Positions 30,039 to 40,037 are shown, numbered from the stretch's first letter. The stretch: DNA of 64,000 nt from Drosophila miranda (GCF_003369915.1 NW_022881603.1:51709723-51773722); one strand, 5' to 3'. The notes: generated by a model not told the origin, from the letters alone. A program made the numbers and translations.

Positions 30039-30318
30039 TGCTCCGTTTATTGCTCGCGTTTGCTATTTCGTTTGGCTTGCGCTTTCCGGCACTGGGGCAC
30101 TGGGCCACTGGGTCAAGCTTCGCCGCGGGCTTTCGAATTTCTTCTCGGGGTGATGGCACCGTTCGCGTTTCTCTGTCGCTGAGCCGCGCTTTCGTTAGCT
30201 CGTTGCGCAACCCGCACCGCAAAATTGCGCGAAGTCGTGGTTTACTTCGCTTAGTTTTTCCTGTTTCTCTAGCGGCCGTGGGGTTTTATTCCACAAACCC
30301 TCGTCGACGTTCCCTCAG

Positions 30319-30336
30319 GTCCCTGCTCGGGCGCCA
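30319..30336 (-). other. tRNA-Lys primer binding site, M4
   Basis: Reverse complement of the 18-mer at 1913. Confidence 0.85.
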
Positions 30337-30338
30337 CT

Positions 30339-31772
30339 TGTGATAGACCTATTTCAGGCTGAGGTAAGCTCATTCACGTCCAGGGGTCAATCCACAAGAA
30401 ATTCGTAGAAGTAGATGGAACTTTGAGGAGACGTCGGGGTTGGCCTATCTTAGAGAGGGTGGCTGCGCCAAGCCGGTTGCTTGGTCTGGAGTGGGGGAAG
30501 TCCGCGTGACCTGGTGTATTTGGGCAGCGTTATGGAGTCGTCGCATGTCGATCGGGATCTATGTGTGGAGGGGGGGTGTGCTCGTGTAGTAAATAATGCA
30601 TGCGTTCAATTTACGTGGGACGAGGCTCCGTAATTTAGTATCAGGTTTTATGCTTATAATATGTCGGGGGAACCCTTTTAGGTTCGTTACAAGACAAAAA
30701 GCTAACGGCTATGGTGGGTTAAACACGTTTATGTAAATTTAAAATTTAGAATCTGGTTTTTTCTCGCAGAATAGAGAGTTTTTCATAGATGTGGGCGCAT
30801 GTGAAATATAACGAATGCCCCATCATGTAGCACTGGCAGCTGAGATAGGAAATCACCGGCGTCATAGCAATTTTTGAATAAATCGACAATCTATTTTCTT
30901 TCTACGCTATCGCTGGGCGGTGCCAATCGCTTGGCGCCTTCTTTGGATATGTGCTACAAAACGAATTTGGTATCCACACTCCTAACATATCGGACCGAGA
31001 CGAGTTTGTTTCAAAATTTCGCCACAACCCCTTCCGCCACCGCAATGGACGAAAATCTGGGGATATTCACAAATCTCAGAGACTATTAAGGCTAGAGTAA
31101 CCAAATTTGGTATCCGCACTTCTGTTAGATCTCACTATAAAACGTATATCTCAAAATATCGCGCCACCCCCTTCCGCCCACACAAAGGACGAAAATCTGT
31201 TGCATCCACAATATGGCAGATTCGAGAAAACTAAAAACGCAGAATCATAGATAACGACCATATCTATCAGATTGCTGAATGTGGATCAGATCAGATAATT
31301 TTTATAGCCAAAAGGAACAAATCATTTTGCACTGGCTACGCAGCGCCCGACGTCACGCTCAGACTGATTTTCTGTCTCTCTCGCACGCACTCTTTGTCGT
31401 GTCGTTTAATATTAGCTGCGTCTGCCGGAGGAGAGCCATACTGACTAAGTATCGGGTATAAATGTATAGTTGCGGTGTACGCAGCCACTCACAACGTTCC
31501 CCCTCGTTTTTTACTAAATTCTACCCATTTTCCTGTAAAAATATCTTACAAAAATACCACCACTTGGGTTACGTCCTATTTTGACAATAGTTTCACACTA
31601 TACTGAGTTTTAAAAAATTTGTTGCTTTGCGTATTTGGATTGACAGATGAATGACGATTCTCGTTACTGCAATTTTTAAAGTAATGGGATTTATATTTGT
31701 TGTAGTGAACTGCTGCAACAGATCGATCGGTAAGATACAAAAATGTTGGTTCTACGTGTGATAATCGGATAA
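30339..31772 (-). mobile_element. Osvaldo-like LTR with DINE-1 fragment (M4/M5 shared)
   Basis: Inverse of L1. DINE-1 fragment at 30,964-31,506 with the same end points. Confidence 0.65.
30964..31506 (+). mobile_element. DINE-1-like 3' fragment in LTR
   Basis: Third copy of the DINE-for-LTR replacement (with 745-1286 and 18,264-18,806). Identical joints in all three show a single event followed by duplication. Confidence 0.65.
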
Positions 31773-31910
31773 TCATACAGCCAGTGGGTGTTCGCGTAGA
31801 AGCAGCACTCTGTCGACGATTGGGATGTAGTTCGCAGTGGAGTAATCGTTGAGTTTGACCGACACGTGTGCGGTGGCCGCGAGGACGAGGAGAGGCAAAA
31901 GGGTGTTCAT
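31773..31910 (-). pseudogene. env: env-like N-terminal remnant, M5
   Basis: ATG (31,910-31,908) to TGA, 45 codons; inverse of 342-479. Confidence 0.4.
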
Positions 31911-32144
31911 AGCTTGTATGTTTTCTCACGTTGGGTGACACCGGAGGGGAGCGGAATGTTTCGGTAGGGTGATTGGTTTGGCGGCGTCGGGCGAGTCTCT
32001 GACTGAGGTTGTGGGTTCAGGTGGCTTCGTCTTCTTCTGCTGAGGGCGTACTGATGGATGGGAGCTCGAGTTTGGGCTATTTAAGTCGTTTTTGGGAGTC
32101 GATTTTCGCGGAGCCAGCTCTTCTTTGGTCTTCTGTGCTGCACC

Positions 32145-32660
32145 GTGGGTGTGTTTTGGGTCAGCCGCGTGCCCTTTTCTTGTTTTTTTTATCTGGGAAA
32201 CTCCTCTTCGGCGGTGTCGCCGTTTGTTGCTCGGCGTCATGTTTCTTCAGTGGTCTGCGTTGGGATCCCCGCGTTCTCTTCGCTTCGTCAGCTAATTCGT
32301 GGGGTGCATGGTCGTGGCGTCTAGTGAGCGTTACGTTACTTCTCTTGCTGGCGTCAGCGCTGTTTGGTTAATTGGCGATCGCGTACTTCGCTGCGCCTGT
32401 GTTCTCGGCGGTGGGTGTGTTTTGGGTCAGCCGCGTGCCCTTTTCTTGTTTTTTTTATCTGGGAAACTCCTCTTCGGCGGTGTCGCCGTTTGTGGCTCGG
32501 CGTCATGTTTCTTCAGTGGTCTCCGTTGGGGTTTCCGCGTTCTCTTCGCTTCGTCAGCTAATTCGTGGGGTGCATAGTCGTGGCGTCTAGTGAGCGTTAC
32601 GTTACTTCTTTTGCTGGCGTCAGCGCTGTTCGGTTAATTGGCGATCGCGTGCTTCGCTGC
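32145..32660 (-). repeat. 266-bp tandem duplication of the tail
   Basis: Units begin at 32,145 and 32,411 (GTGGGTGTGTTTTGGG). The second unit runs into the integrase end (GCGATCGCG...). Same event as at 19,446. Confidence 0.8.
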
Positions 32661-33090
32661 GGACTTGTGGCCGTTTAATTCCGTCAGGTCGTTGATGTTC
32701 GCTGCTTTCTGTTTCCGGCTTTCGCAATGTTGTAACTTGGCGATATTCGGCGACGGGAAACTTTTGTCCCGGTAGGTGGTGTTGGCGTAACAGTACTAAT
32801 GACCCGATGGCGGGGCGCCATAAACGCTGGCGGAGGTTGTCTCCCTTGCTCTTGGCTGGCTCTATGGATGTTATTCCGGACGATGGCGAATACTTCTTTC
32901 AGCCTCGTTGCTTTGCTGGTGGCCGTCTCTGGAGTGCTTCCTGTCTGGGGAGTCAGGGTTTCCTTCCTTGTAGGAGGATCGCGTTGCTGAATACGGTCGT
33001 CTCGCAGACGCTTGAGTTGATTACCAGTGTCATTTCAGGTAGGAGTTCGTCACACGAATTCTGGTGTTCTTCGACGAATTGGGCGATCAA
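32640..33090 (-). pseudogene. pol: Integrase C-terminal remnant, M5
   Basis: On the minus strand, QFVEEHQNSCDELLPEMTLVINSS is a typical end of the Gypsy integrase core (W replaced by C before DELLPEM). It is followed by FSNAILLQGRKP and, in shifted frames, by the C-terminal region (FAIVRNNIHRASQEQGR). The HHCC and catalytic DDE segments are missing. Frameshifts and a stop near 33,095 break it. Confidence 0.65.
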
Positions 33091-33094
33091 TAGG

Positions 33095-33600
33095 GCGCAA
33101 TAGGGTGCTGTAGGCGCAGGCCGCGCGGTCTTGCTCCTCGATGCGTGAGAGGGTTTCCAATGGTTGTCCCGATAGCGCGTCTGCAACTACTTTCTGGTTG
33201 CCGGCCCGATAATGCACGTCGTACTGATATTGTTGCAGCTCGAGCGGCCACCTTGCTACTCTACCATACCGGCTCTCGAGGGTATTCAGCCACTTTAGTG
33301 CTAGGTCGCCGGTGATCACATCGAATCGGTACCCAGATGACTGCCAGGCATTCTTTGTCGGTGGCGGAGTAGTTTTCCTCAGCTTTGTTGAGTCGCCGAC
33401 TGACGTATGCGATGACCCGCTCTTTCCCTTAGATCTCTTGGGTGAGGACTGCGCCCACTCCAAGATTGCTTGCGTCCGTCTGCAGGGAGAATTCGACATT
33501 GAAGTCTGGGCGGGCGAGCACTGGAGCAGTGGTGAGCACTATTTTCAGTTCGTCGAAAGCGTCTTGTTGTTCTTGGCCCCTTTCCCTTTCTTCAGAAGTA
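33095..33600 (-). pseudogene. pol: RNase H-like remnant, M5
   Basis: Recognisable minus-strand blocks: [13 protein letters not shown] (normally TDH.AL.WL), [30 protein letters not shown], and upstream the [16 protein letters not shown] and [18 protein letters not shown] segments, which are standard for the Gypsy RNase H region. Several frameshifts and in-frame stops. Confidence 0.7.
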
Positions 33601-34060
33601 GCGATATTGGTTGACTACGGTGGCAAATCTGCGATACCAACCGGCCATGTCGACGCATTGTCGTAGTTCTGTTAAGTTGGTCAGATCTTTGGCCTCAGAT
33701 CTTTTACGGCTGCGATTTTGTCGGGGTCCGTGTGGATACCTTCTTCGCTGATCATGTGGCCCAGTTATTTAATCCGGCGCTGGAAGAAGGCAGACTTGTC
33801 CGTGTTGATCCGTAAGTTCGCCTTGCGTAGTCGTGCGAAAACTTCCTTTACGTTGTTTAGGTGTTCGGTAAAGCTCTTCCCGACGATGACGATGTCGTCG
33901 AGGGTCCGTCGTCGGGCGCTGTGGGGGCTCCGAGATGGTTCGATTAGGTCTTCGGCTATCAGCTTCGCATGGCTGGGTTTTTTGGGTAGTTTTATGGGTC
34001 GGTTGTCCCTCATGACGATGGTATGTTATGTTAGATCTGTCGTCCCTCGGAGGCCTGCAA
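33600..34060 (-). pseudogene. pol: Reverse transcriptase remnant, M5
   Basis: Minus strand: RDNRPIKLPKKPSHAKLIAEDLIEPSRSP (finger entry region), then a deletion removing most of the fingers/palm, joining HSARRR to TLDDIVIVGKSFTEHLNNV. The catalytic box therefore reads TLDD instead of YxDD. The palm/thumb part LRINTDKSAFFQRRIK follows. A stop replaces the Tyr after RRIK. Not functional. Confidence 0.75.
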
Positions 34061-34079
34061 GTGTTGGCAGTTCCCTGAG

Positions 34080-34097
34080 GTCCCTGCTCGGGCGCCA
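34080..34097 (-). other. tRNA-Lys primer binding site, M5
   Basis: Reverse complement of the 18-mer at 1913. Directly followed by a shortened leader joined to RT. Confidence 0.85.
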
Positions 34098-34099
34098 CT

Positions 34100-35455
34100 T
34101 GTGATGGACCTATTTCAGGCTGAGGTAAGCTCAGTCACGTCCAGGGGTCAATCCACAATAAATTTGTCGAAGTAGATGGAACTTTGAGGGAGACGTCGGG
34201 GTTGGCCTATCTTAGAGAGGGTGGATCGGGGCTGGGGCGAGCGCTGCTCATCGTGTATATTAAACGGTGTGCATGGAGTTGGGGTGGGGTAGTGTCGGTG
34301 CCTCGGCTAATTGGAATGAACTTACTCAATTGGATATTATTCTGATAATTAGACATTTTATTACGAATATCTTAGCACTTTGAGTTGTATTAATTTGATA
34401 ACTCTACTGATCGCTGGTATCTTTCGTAAGCTCCCTTTTAGTTCTGGCCGGCGACTATTTATACGCCTTGTGCTGCTGTGTCAGCGGGTTCCAAAAGTGC
34501 ACTTCGCCGTTTTGGCGATCGTGGGTTCTGGTTCTGTCTCTTCGCGTTTTTGGCGTGCTGTCGGGTTTGCCGCTGGGTGCTTGTCATAGGCTTCCGCGGT
34601 GTCATCTTTTTGTAGTCGATGAACCCGGAAGACTGCGCCTGGTCGGTTGCTTAGTCTGGAGTGGAAGGAAGTCCTCGTGACCTTGTGTGTTTGCTCAGCG
34701 TTATGGAGTCAGCGCGTGTCAATCAGTGGCTATCTGTACTAAATAATGCATGCGTTTAATTTACGTTGGGCGAGGCGCTGTAATTTGCTGTCAGGTTTTA
34801 TGCTTATAATATGTCGCGGGAACCCTTTTAGGTTCGTTACAAAACAAAAAGCTAACTGCTATGGGGGGTTAAATACGTTTATGTAAATTTAAAATTTAGA
34901 AGCCGGGTTTTCCTCGCAGAATATAGAGTTTTTCATAGATTTGGGCGCATATGAAATATAACGAATCTCGGGGCACTGGCAGCTGCGATAGGAAATCACC
35001 GGCATCATATAAATTTTTAAATAAATCGTCAATGTATTTTCATTCTTCGCTATTGCTGGGCGGTGCCTATCTCTTGGCGCCTTCTTCGGATATGTGCTAC
35101 AAAACGATTCAGGTATAATTATATCAATATTAAACATATGTATGTGTGTGGTAAAACAACCCACCATTACGGCTGGAAATAAGGAAAGATTGCCAAAGAG
35201 TGGTGGCCTGTTAAATGACTTCTGATTGCGAATGATGGGAATGAGCAAGCCGCCGAAAATATATTGGGGAACTTTGTATTTATCTATTTTTTACTGAATT
35301 TTACCCATTTTCCTGTAAAAATATCTTACAAAAGTACCACCACTCGTGTTACGTCTTATTTTGATAACAGTTTCACACTATACTGAGTTTTAAAAAATTG
35401 TTTGCTTTGCGTATTTGTATTGACAGATGAATGACGATTCTCGTTGCTGCAATTT
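34100..35455 (-). mobile_element. Osvaldo-like LTR with promoter block (M5)
   Basis: The most complete LTR on the U3/R side: it holds a ~376-bp block (34,244-34,619) absent from the other LTRs. Its outer end is cut at 35,455 (TTTCTAAAG), where the second Gypsy element's gag begins. Internally it lacks the segment between GCGAATGATG and the TTCAATCAGAAG stretch. Confidence 0.7.
34244..34619 (-). promoter_or_regulatory. LTR promoter/poly(A) block (TATA and AATAAA)
   Basis: On the minus strand, GC-flanked TATAAATAG (34,463-34,455) is followed about 100 nt later by AATAAA (34,362-34,357), in element sense and upstream of the LTR end, the order expected for U3-R. TCAGT at 34,410-34,406 is an initiator match but lies ~55 nt from TATA. 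The LTR at 13,398-14,307 has the flanks joined (CCGGGTT/AGCGCTCGCC), so the block looks deleted there rather than inserted here. An inserted foreign piece is the alternative; no target duplication is visible. Confidence 0.5.
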
Positions 35456-35971
35456 CTAAAGCGACTCTCCTTTTTTCTGCTGGCGCTTTTGCAACATTCT
35501 ATGTACTTCTACGGACGACAGTTTAACACTAAACTCATCCAACAGAGCTGCCTTCAACGAATTCCAGTTACGAATATCACGTAAACTACGAGCGAAAGAT
35601 TTTGCTGCACCAACTAACAACTGCTTGGCATAAATGAATAATTGTAATTGACTCCATTGAACAGTAGCTGCGCATTCTTCTAATTCCTCTATCCATTGAT
35701 TGATGTCGGGGTTATTAGAACCAGAAAATTGTGACACACTACCTTCCACTTCTTTTAGCGTAAACCAAGATTTATACTCTGCCTGTCGCGTACCTGGTTG
35801 AACTGCTACGGTATCATCCACTGCTGTTACTACGGACTCAACTGGAAAGCCGTTATGTATTAATAGTCTATCTTGCAAATCGCGCTTTCGTCCCGTCGTC
35901 TGCAACGCAAGCTCTCTTAACTTCTCTCGCAAATCTGCGACTCTCAGTGTCATTATCTCTTCAACTTGCAT
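35456..35971 (-). CDS. gag: Gag N-terminal part with SAP-like motif, second Gypsy element
   Basis: ATG at 35,971; 171 codons. Residues ~7-42 (LRVADLREKLRELALQTTGR...) resemble a SAP-type two-helix DNA-binding motif. Residues ~75-160 (FSGSNNPDINQWIEELEE..., AKSFARSLRDIRNWNSLKAALLDEF) match the Retrotrans_gag pattern. The stop comes from the junction with LTR sequence at 35,455, so the protein is truncated: capsid end, nucleocapsid and pol are missing. Base composition is more AT-rich than the Osvaldo-like gag. A host SAP protein is unlikely, given the LTR and PBS upstream. Confidence 0.7.
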   Translation of the reverse strand: MQVEEIMTLRVADLREKLRELALQTTGRKRDLQDRLLIHNGFPVESVVTAVDDTVAVQPGTRQAEYKSWFTLKEVEGSVSQFSGSNNPDINQWIEELEECAATVQWSQLQLFIYAKQLLVGAAKSFARSLRDIRNWNSLKAALLDEFSVKLSSVEVHRMLQKRQQKKGESL

Positions 35972-36817
35972 CGTGACGATTTAAACACAAAATAATTGAT
36001 ATTAGCTTATATCTAAGAAAATGTGATTAAATCAACTTAAACAACCTTATTACTGCTGGCCTGTTAACAATTTTCCAGTTAACATCGACTCCGAAAACGC
36101 CTTTAAAGTCGTCACTGTTAACGATCGCTTCTCTGTTAACGCTCACCTTACTATGGGTTTACCCTTGTTAACTCTCGCTTCTGCGCAGAACTTTCCAGAC
36201 TCCAAATTTGACGCACACACACTACCACATCCAGATCTCGCTTGCCTGTCGATGTCGCTGTTGCCGTCCTCTCTTTGTTGCCTTGCCTTGCTCTCGCTGT
36301 TCGCCGTTAACTCGTTGTCGCTTCCCGAATCGTCGCTGCTTCCGCTGTTACAAAATGGTCGTCTCCTTGCTGCTTGTCTCTTCTTGTAGTTGTAGTCTCC
36401 GTCCGACGCAGTGCAACACAACAACAATCAATGTTCTTTGATTCTTGCTGTTTGCTGCCATCGTTTTGTCGCTTCTGCTCTCTTTGGAACGAACGCGCTC
36501 AGATTGTCGTCTCTGTGCCGCTTGTCTCCTTGTAGCTCTAGCCTCTCAGACGCAATGCACAACAACAACAACGAAGGTTTTGATTCTTGCTGTGTTTGCT
36601 GCCGTCTGCCGTAGTTTTGTCGCTCCAGCTCTCTTGAATGTCTGCTCACACTAATGCGCCTTCTTCGACAAGTGTCTCTCTCGCACTTATAGGCCAGACT
36701 GCAATTCAATTTCGCACCGCGACCGATCTCTTGTGTCACCAGTCTCGTGTACGCCAAAATTTCCAAATACACGCACAAATCTCACTTGCAAATGTTGTTG
36801 TCTTGGGCTTATTTTCA
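35972..36817 (-). other. Leader of second Gypsy element with GTTAAC cluster
   Basis: 846 bp between PBS and gag ATG. Six GTTAAC sites fall in ~250 bp (36,063, 36,078, 36,117, 36,135, 36,167, 36,306). Short open frames (94 codons at 36,143-36,427 and 116 codons at 36,428-36,778, both minus) have no recognised domain and are not called as genes. Confidence 0.6.
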
Positions 36818-36829
36818 GACGAGCCCCCA
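36818..36829 (-). other. tRNA-Pro-type primer binding site, second Gypsy element
   Basis: TGGGGGCTCGTC on the minus strand matches the first 12 nt of the complement of tRNA-Pro (the type used by murine leukaemia virus). It starts 3 nt after the LTR end. Confidence 0.6.
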
Positions 36830-36832
36830 ATT

Positions 36833-37092
36833 TGTAGTAGTTTAAGTTGCTTGATGGCAACGAGTAACATTTATTTGATAAGTATGTTTGACTTAAAATT
36901 ATAACAGCTCCAAGTTTTACAAGTGTGTTTGTGACTAATTATATGCGTGTACGTCTGATGCGTGGCTGAACTGACAACTGACTGATCTCTCTCTCTTGCT
37001 ATCGGCTCTCTCAGAGCCGATTACTGCTCTATCCCGACGACACGACGAAAACACGACCGCTTCGTGTCTCTCTGTTTCCTTCGTTTCCTACA
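36833..37092 (-). mobile_element. 5' LTR of second Gypsy element
   Basis: 260 bp, TG...CA, nearly identical to the solo LTR at 9642-9901. TACA (37,093-37,096) flanks its outer end. The partner TACA and the 3' LTR are missing because the element is cut at 35,455. It contains the inverted motif TCGGCTCTCTCAGAGCCGA. Confidence 0.8.
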
Positions 37093-37096
37093 TACA

Positions 37097-37499
37097 TATG
37101 TTTAATATTGATCTAATTATACCTGAATCCTTTTGTAGCACATATCCAAAGAAGGCGCCAAGCGATTGGCACCACCCAGCGATAGCGTAGAAAGAAAATA
37201 CATTGTCGATTTATTCAAAAATTGCTATGATGCCGGTGATTTTCTATCTCAGCTGCCAGTGCTACATGATGGGGCATTCGTTATATTTCACATGCGCCCA
37301 CATCTATGAAAAACTCTCTATTCTGCGAGAAAAAACCAGATTCTAAATTTTAAATTTACATAAACGTGTTTAACCCAGCATAGCAGTTAATTTTTTGTCT
37401 TGTAACGAACATTAAAGGGTTCCCCTGACATATTATAAGCATAAAACCTGATACGCGTCGCCCAACGTAAATTAAACGCATGCATTACTTACTACACGA
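37097..37499 (+). mobile_element. Osvaldo-like LTR fragment, P5
   Basis: Right-hand continuation of the LTR into which the second Gypsy element inserted. Same 3' truncation (joint CGA) as 10,308, so P5 also lacks a PBS. Confidence 0.7.
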
Positions 37500-38052
37500 A
37501 CGGTGCCATCACTCCGAGAAGAAATTCGAAAAGCCCGCGGCGAAGCTCGACCCAGTGCCCCAGTGCCGGAAAACGCAAGCCAAACGAAATAGCAAACGCA
37601 AGCAATAAACGGAACAATGGAATCCCATACAGAAGAGCAGCCCGGTGAGTATTACCCTGGACTCGCCAACCCAAGGGTGAGTACCGGAAGGGTGAGCTGG
37701 AATCCTGCGCCGAGGAATTCGGATTCAGCCGCGAGGGTAACGCGGAAGATTTGCGGAGAAATTTCGCCGAACTAGTCGCCGGGCCCCTCGAACACGACAA
37801 CTGGGTCAGACTGACGGAGCTCGAGCGACAGTACGCCAGATCACCAGGACGAGCCAGATCACCACAGCCCGGCACCTCGGCACAAGCGGAGAAGCGAAAG
37901 ACAGACCCCGAGCTCAGCCTACGACCCCGTGGAACCACGGGGGCAAAACCAGCGTCCCGCCGACATCGATAACCGCCGCAGGTCTATCCAAGAAGGTCCT
38001 CGCAAAAGGAAATGGCCCCACAGACGGCCATTACTACAGTCACGCCGCGCAG

Positions 38053-38994
38053 ATGGCGGAGCGGATTCGGAAGTGGGGAATCCAGTTCGACGGGCAGGAT
38101 TACCCACTGGGCAGGATACACACGGCCAACGGCACAACGAGCGCAAAACGAAGGCGAGACGAATCGGGCCCAATTCCGAAAAACCCACTGGAACGTCCCG
38201 GGACCCGCAAGGGTGCCACACCATGTCGGCGCTCCAGTCCAGGAAGCTACGCATCGAATGATCACCACCCCTATCGCCAACCCACACGCGGCCTACCGCC
38301 GTTGCGGAGTAGCTTGACATGCTGCCCGCGACTGCACCAACCCATCGATTGTCTTCTGTTGGGAATGCGGCAAGCGCGGAACACGCACTGTGGACTGTTG
38401 CCGTCAACACCCGTCGGGAAACGACTCGCGTCCCCACCTCCCCCGCTACAAGTACACGACGGCCGGAAAGTGGCGAGAGTAACCATCGGAGCACGGGGCA
38501 CGGAAGCCACGGTCGACACAGGAGCCTCGCGAAGCTTCATCAACGCCGACCTCGCCCGCCAACTCGATCACAACAACGACCTGCGAGAGGCGTGCGTCCA
38601 GATCGTCCTGGCCGACGGCTGCGCACGCGAGATAACTCAGATCTTGCTAGCGCGCGTCCGACTAGACGAGCGGGAGGTTCAGATGCCGCTCTTAGTACTA
38701 TCGAATATGCTCGAGCAAGTCATCGTGGGGATGGATTTCCTATGCGCCATCGACACGATGATACAGTGCGGCACCACACGCCTGCTCCATCAAGGTCACC
38801 AACGCCCCGTCTCAAACACGCCGATGATCACCGCCTGCCAAGTACACACCCCAGAAACCCATGAACTCAGTAACGACCTGAAGAAATTCCGCGATCGCGA
38901 GCCCGAAGAACCCACCGACCTACATGAGAATGCTGACATCGACGAGGAAAGCAACGAGACATTAACCCGACGCCCCAACCACGGCACCGAGTGA
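38053..38994 (+). CDS. gag-pro: Gag fragment/retropepsin ORF, 313 codons (P5)
   Basis: Same frame as the 414-codon ORF of P3 but starting later, because loss of one G in the run at 37,938-37,942 separates the first 73 codons (37,751-37,972). The retropepsin is complete (DTGAS, VGMDFL). One substitution changes GARC to GARG. The GGGAAAC at 38,416-38,422 is bypassed. Confidence 0.6.
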   Translation: MAERIRKWGIQFDGQDYPLGRIHTANGTTSAKRRRDESGPIPKNPLERPGTRKGATPCRRSSPGSYASNDHHPYRQPTRGLPPLRSSLTCCPRLHQPIDCLLLGMRQARNTHCGLLPSTPVGKRLASPPPPLQVHDGRKVARVTIGARGTEATVDTGASRSFINADLARQLDHNNDLREACVQIVLADGCAREITQILLARVRLDEREVQMPLLVLSNMLEQVIVGMDFLCAIDTMIQCGTTRLLHQGHQRPVSNTPMITACQVHTPETHELSNDLKKFRDREPEEPTDLHENADIDEESNETLTRRPNHGTE

Positions 38995-39101
38995 GTCAGT
39001 CACGACCATGCACCCCACGAATTAGCTGACGAAGCGAAGAGAACGCGGAAATCCCAACGCAGCGGCGATACCGCCGAAGAGGAGTTTCCCAAATAAAAAA
39101 A

Positions 39102-40005
39102 CGAGGGGGAACGTTGTGAGTTGCTGCGGACACCGCAAACTCTACATTTATACCCGATATCTAGTCAGTAAGGCTCTCCTCCGGCAGACGCCGCTAATAT
39201 TAAACGACACGACAAAGAATGCGTGCGAGAGAGACAGAAAATCAGTCTGAGCAAATTGCAAATTGATTTCTTGCTTTTGGCTATAAAATCGATTCGGTCT
39301 GATCCAGATTCAGCAACCGGATATATATGGGCATTCTCTATGATTCTGCGTTTTTAGTTTTCTCGTATCCTCATAATTGTGGATGCAACAGATTTTCGTC
39401 CTTTGTGGGGGCCCCCTTTTGTGGGGCGAAATTTTGAGATAAACGTTTTATAGTGAGATCTAACAGGAGTGCGGATACCAAATTTGGTTACTCTAGCCTT
39501 AATAGTCTCTGAGATTTGTGGATGCCCCAGATTTTCCTCCTTTGCGTGGGCGGAAGGGGGTGTGGCGAAATTCTGACACAAAACGGTCAAGGTCCGATAT
39601 CACAGGAGTGTGGATACCAAATTTGGTTGCTCTAGCTCTTATGGGTTCTGATATCCTTGAACTCATATTTTGCAATTGGCAGAAAGAATGAAATTGTTTT
39701 CTTGATTCTGGCTTTAATAATTATACGACCAGGTTCAGATTTTACAATCTAAAACATATAGTCTCCTCTACGATTCTGCGTTTTCAGTTTTCCTGTATCT
39801 TTGAATTTGTGGATGCCACAGATTTTCGCCCTTTGTGGGGGCGGAAGGGGGCGGGGCAAAGTTTTGAAATATACTTGTAGCAGTGACATATCACAGAAGT
39901 CCGGATATAAAACGTCGTTGCTGTAGCTCTTATAGTCTTTGAGCACTAGGCGCTGATAGGGACGGACAGACGGACGGACGGACAGACGGACAGACGGACA
40001 GACGG

Positions 40006-40037
<32 letters not shown>

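Larger units (their letters stand above)
27198..30318 (-). mobile_element. Osvaldo-like internal region, copy M4
   Basis: Inverse of P1 on its linker/tail side (long linker 27.45-28.56 kb). The knuckle-protease segment is of the M1 type with the longer frameshift region. Pol is absent. Confidence 0.8.
23340..32250 (-). repeat. Right arm of large inverted repeat
   Basis: Reverse complement of 1-9,000. It contains M3 (inverse of P2) and M4 (inverse of P1) in the order expected for one inversion/duplication of the P1-P2 block. Confidence 0.8.
31911..34079 (-). mobile_element. Osvaldo-like internal region, copy M5 (pol-bearing remnant)
   Basis: The only copy with pol. On the minus strand the leader jumps from the PBS straight into RT (gag and protease deleted, joint near 34,070); then RT, RNase H and integrase pieces with internal deletions and frameshifts; then the duplicated tail and env remnant. 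It gives the order of parts missing elsewhere. Confidence 0.75.

Noticed and set aside
34889..35248. 119-codon minus-strand ORF in the LTR
   Set aside because: Lies fully within LTR sequence; the same region is closed in other LTRs.
35456..35971. A host SAP-domain gene
   Set aside because: The LTR, PBS and leader upstream and the Retrotrans_gag pattern downstream make it retroviral gag.
36428..36778. 116-codon and 94-codon ORFs in the leader of the second Gypsy element
   Set aside because: Upstream of gag in untranslated leader, no domain, composition-driven.
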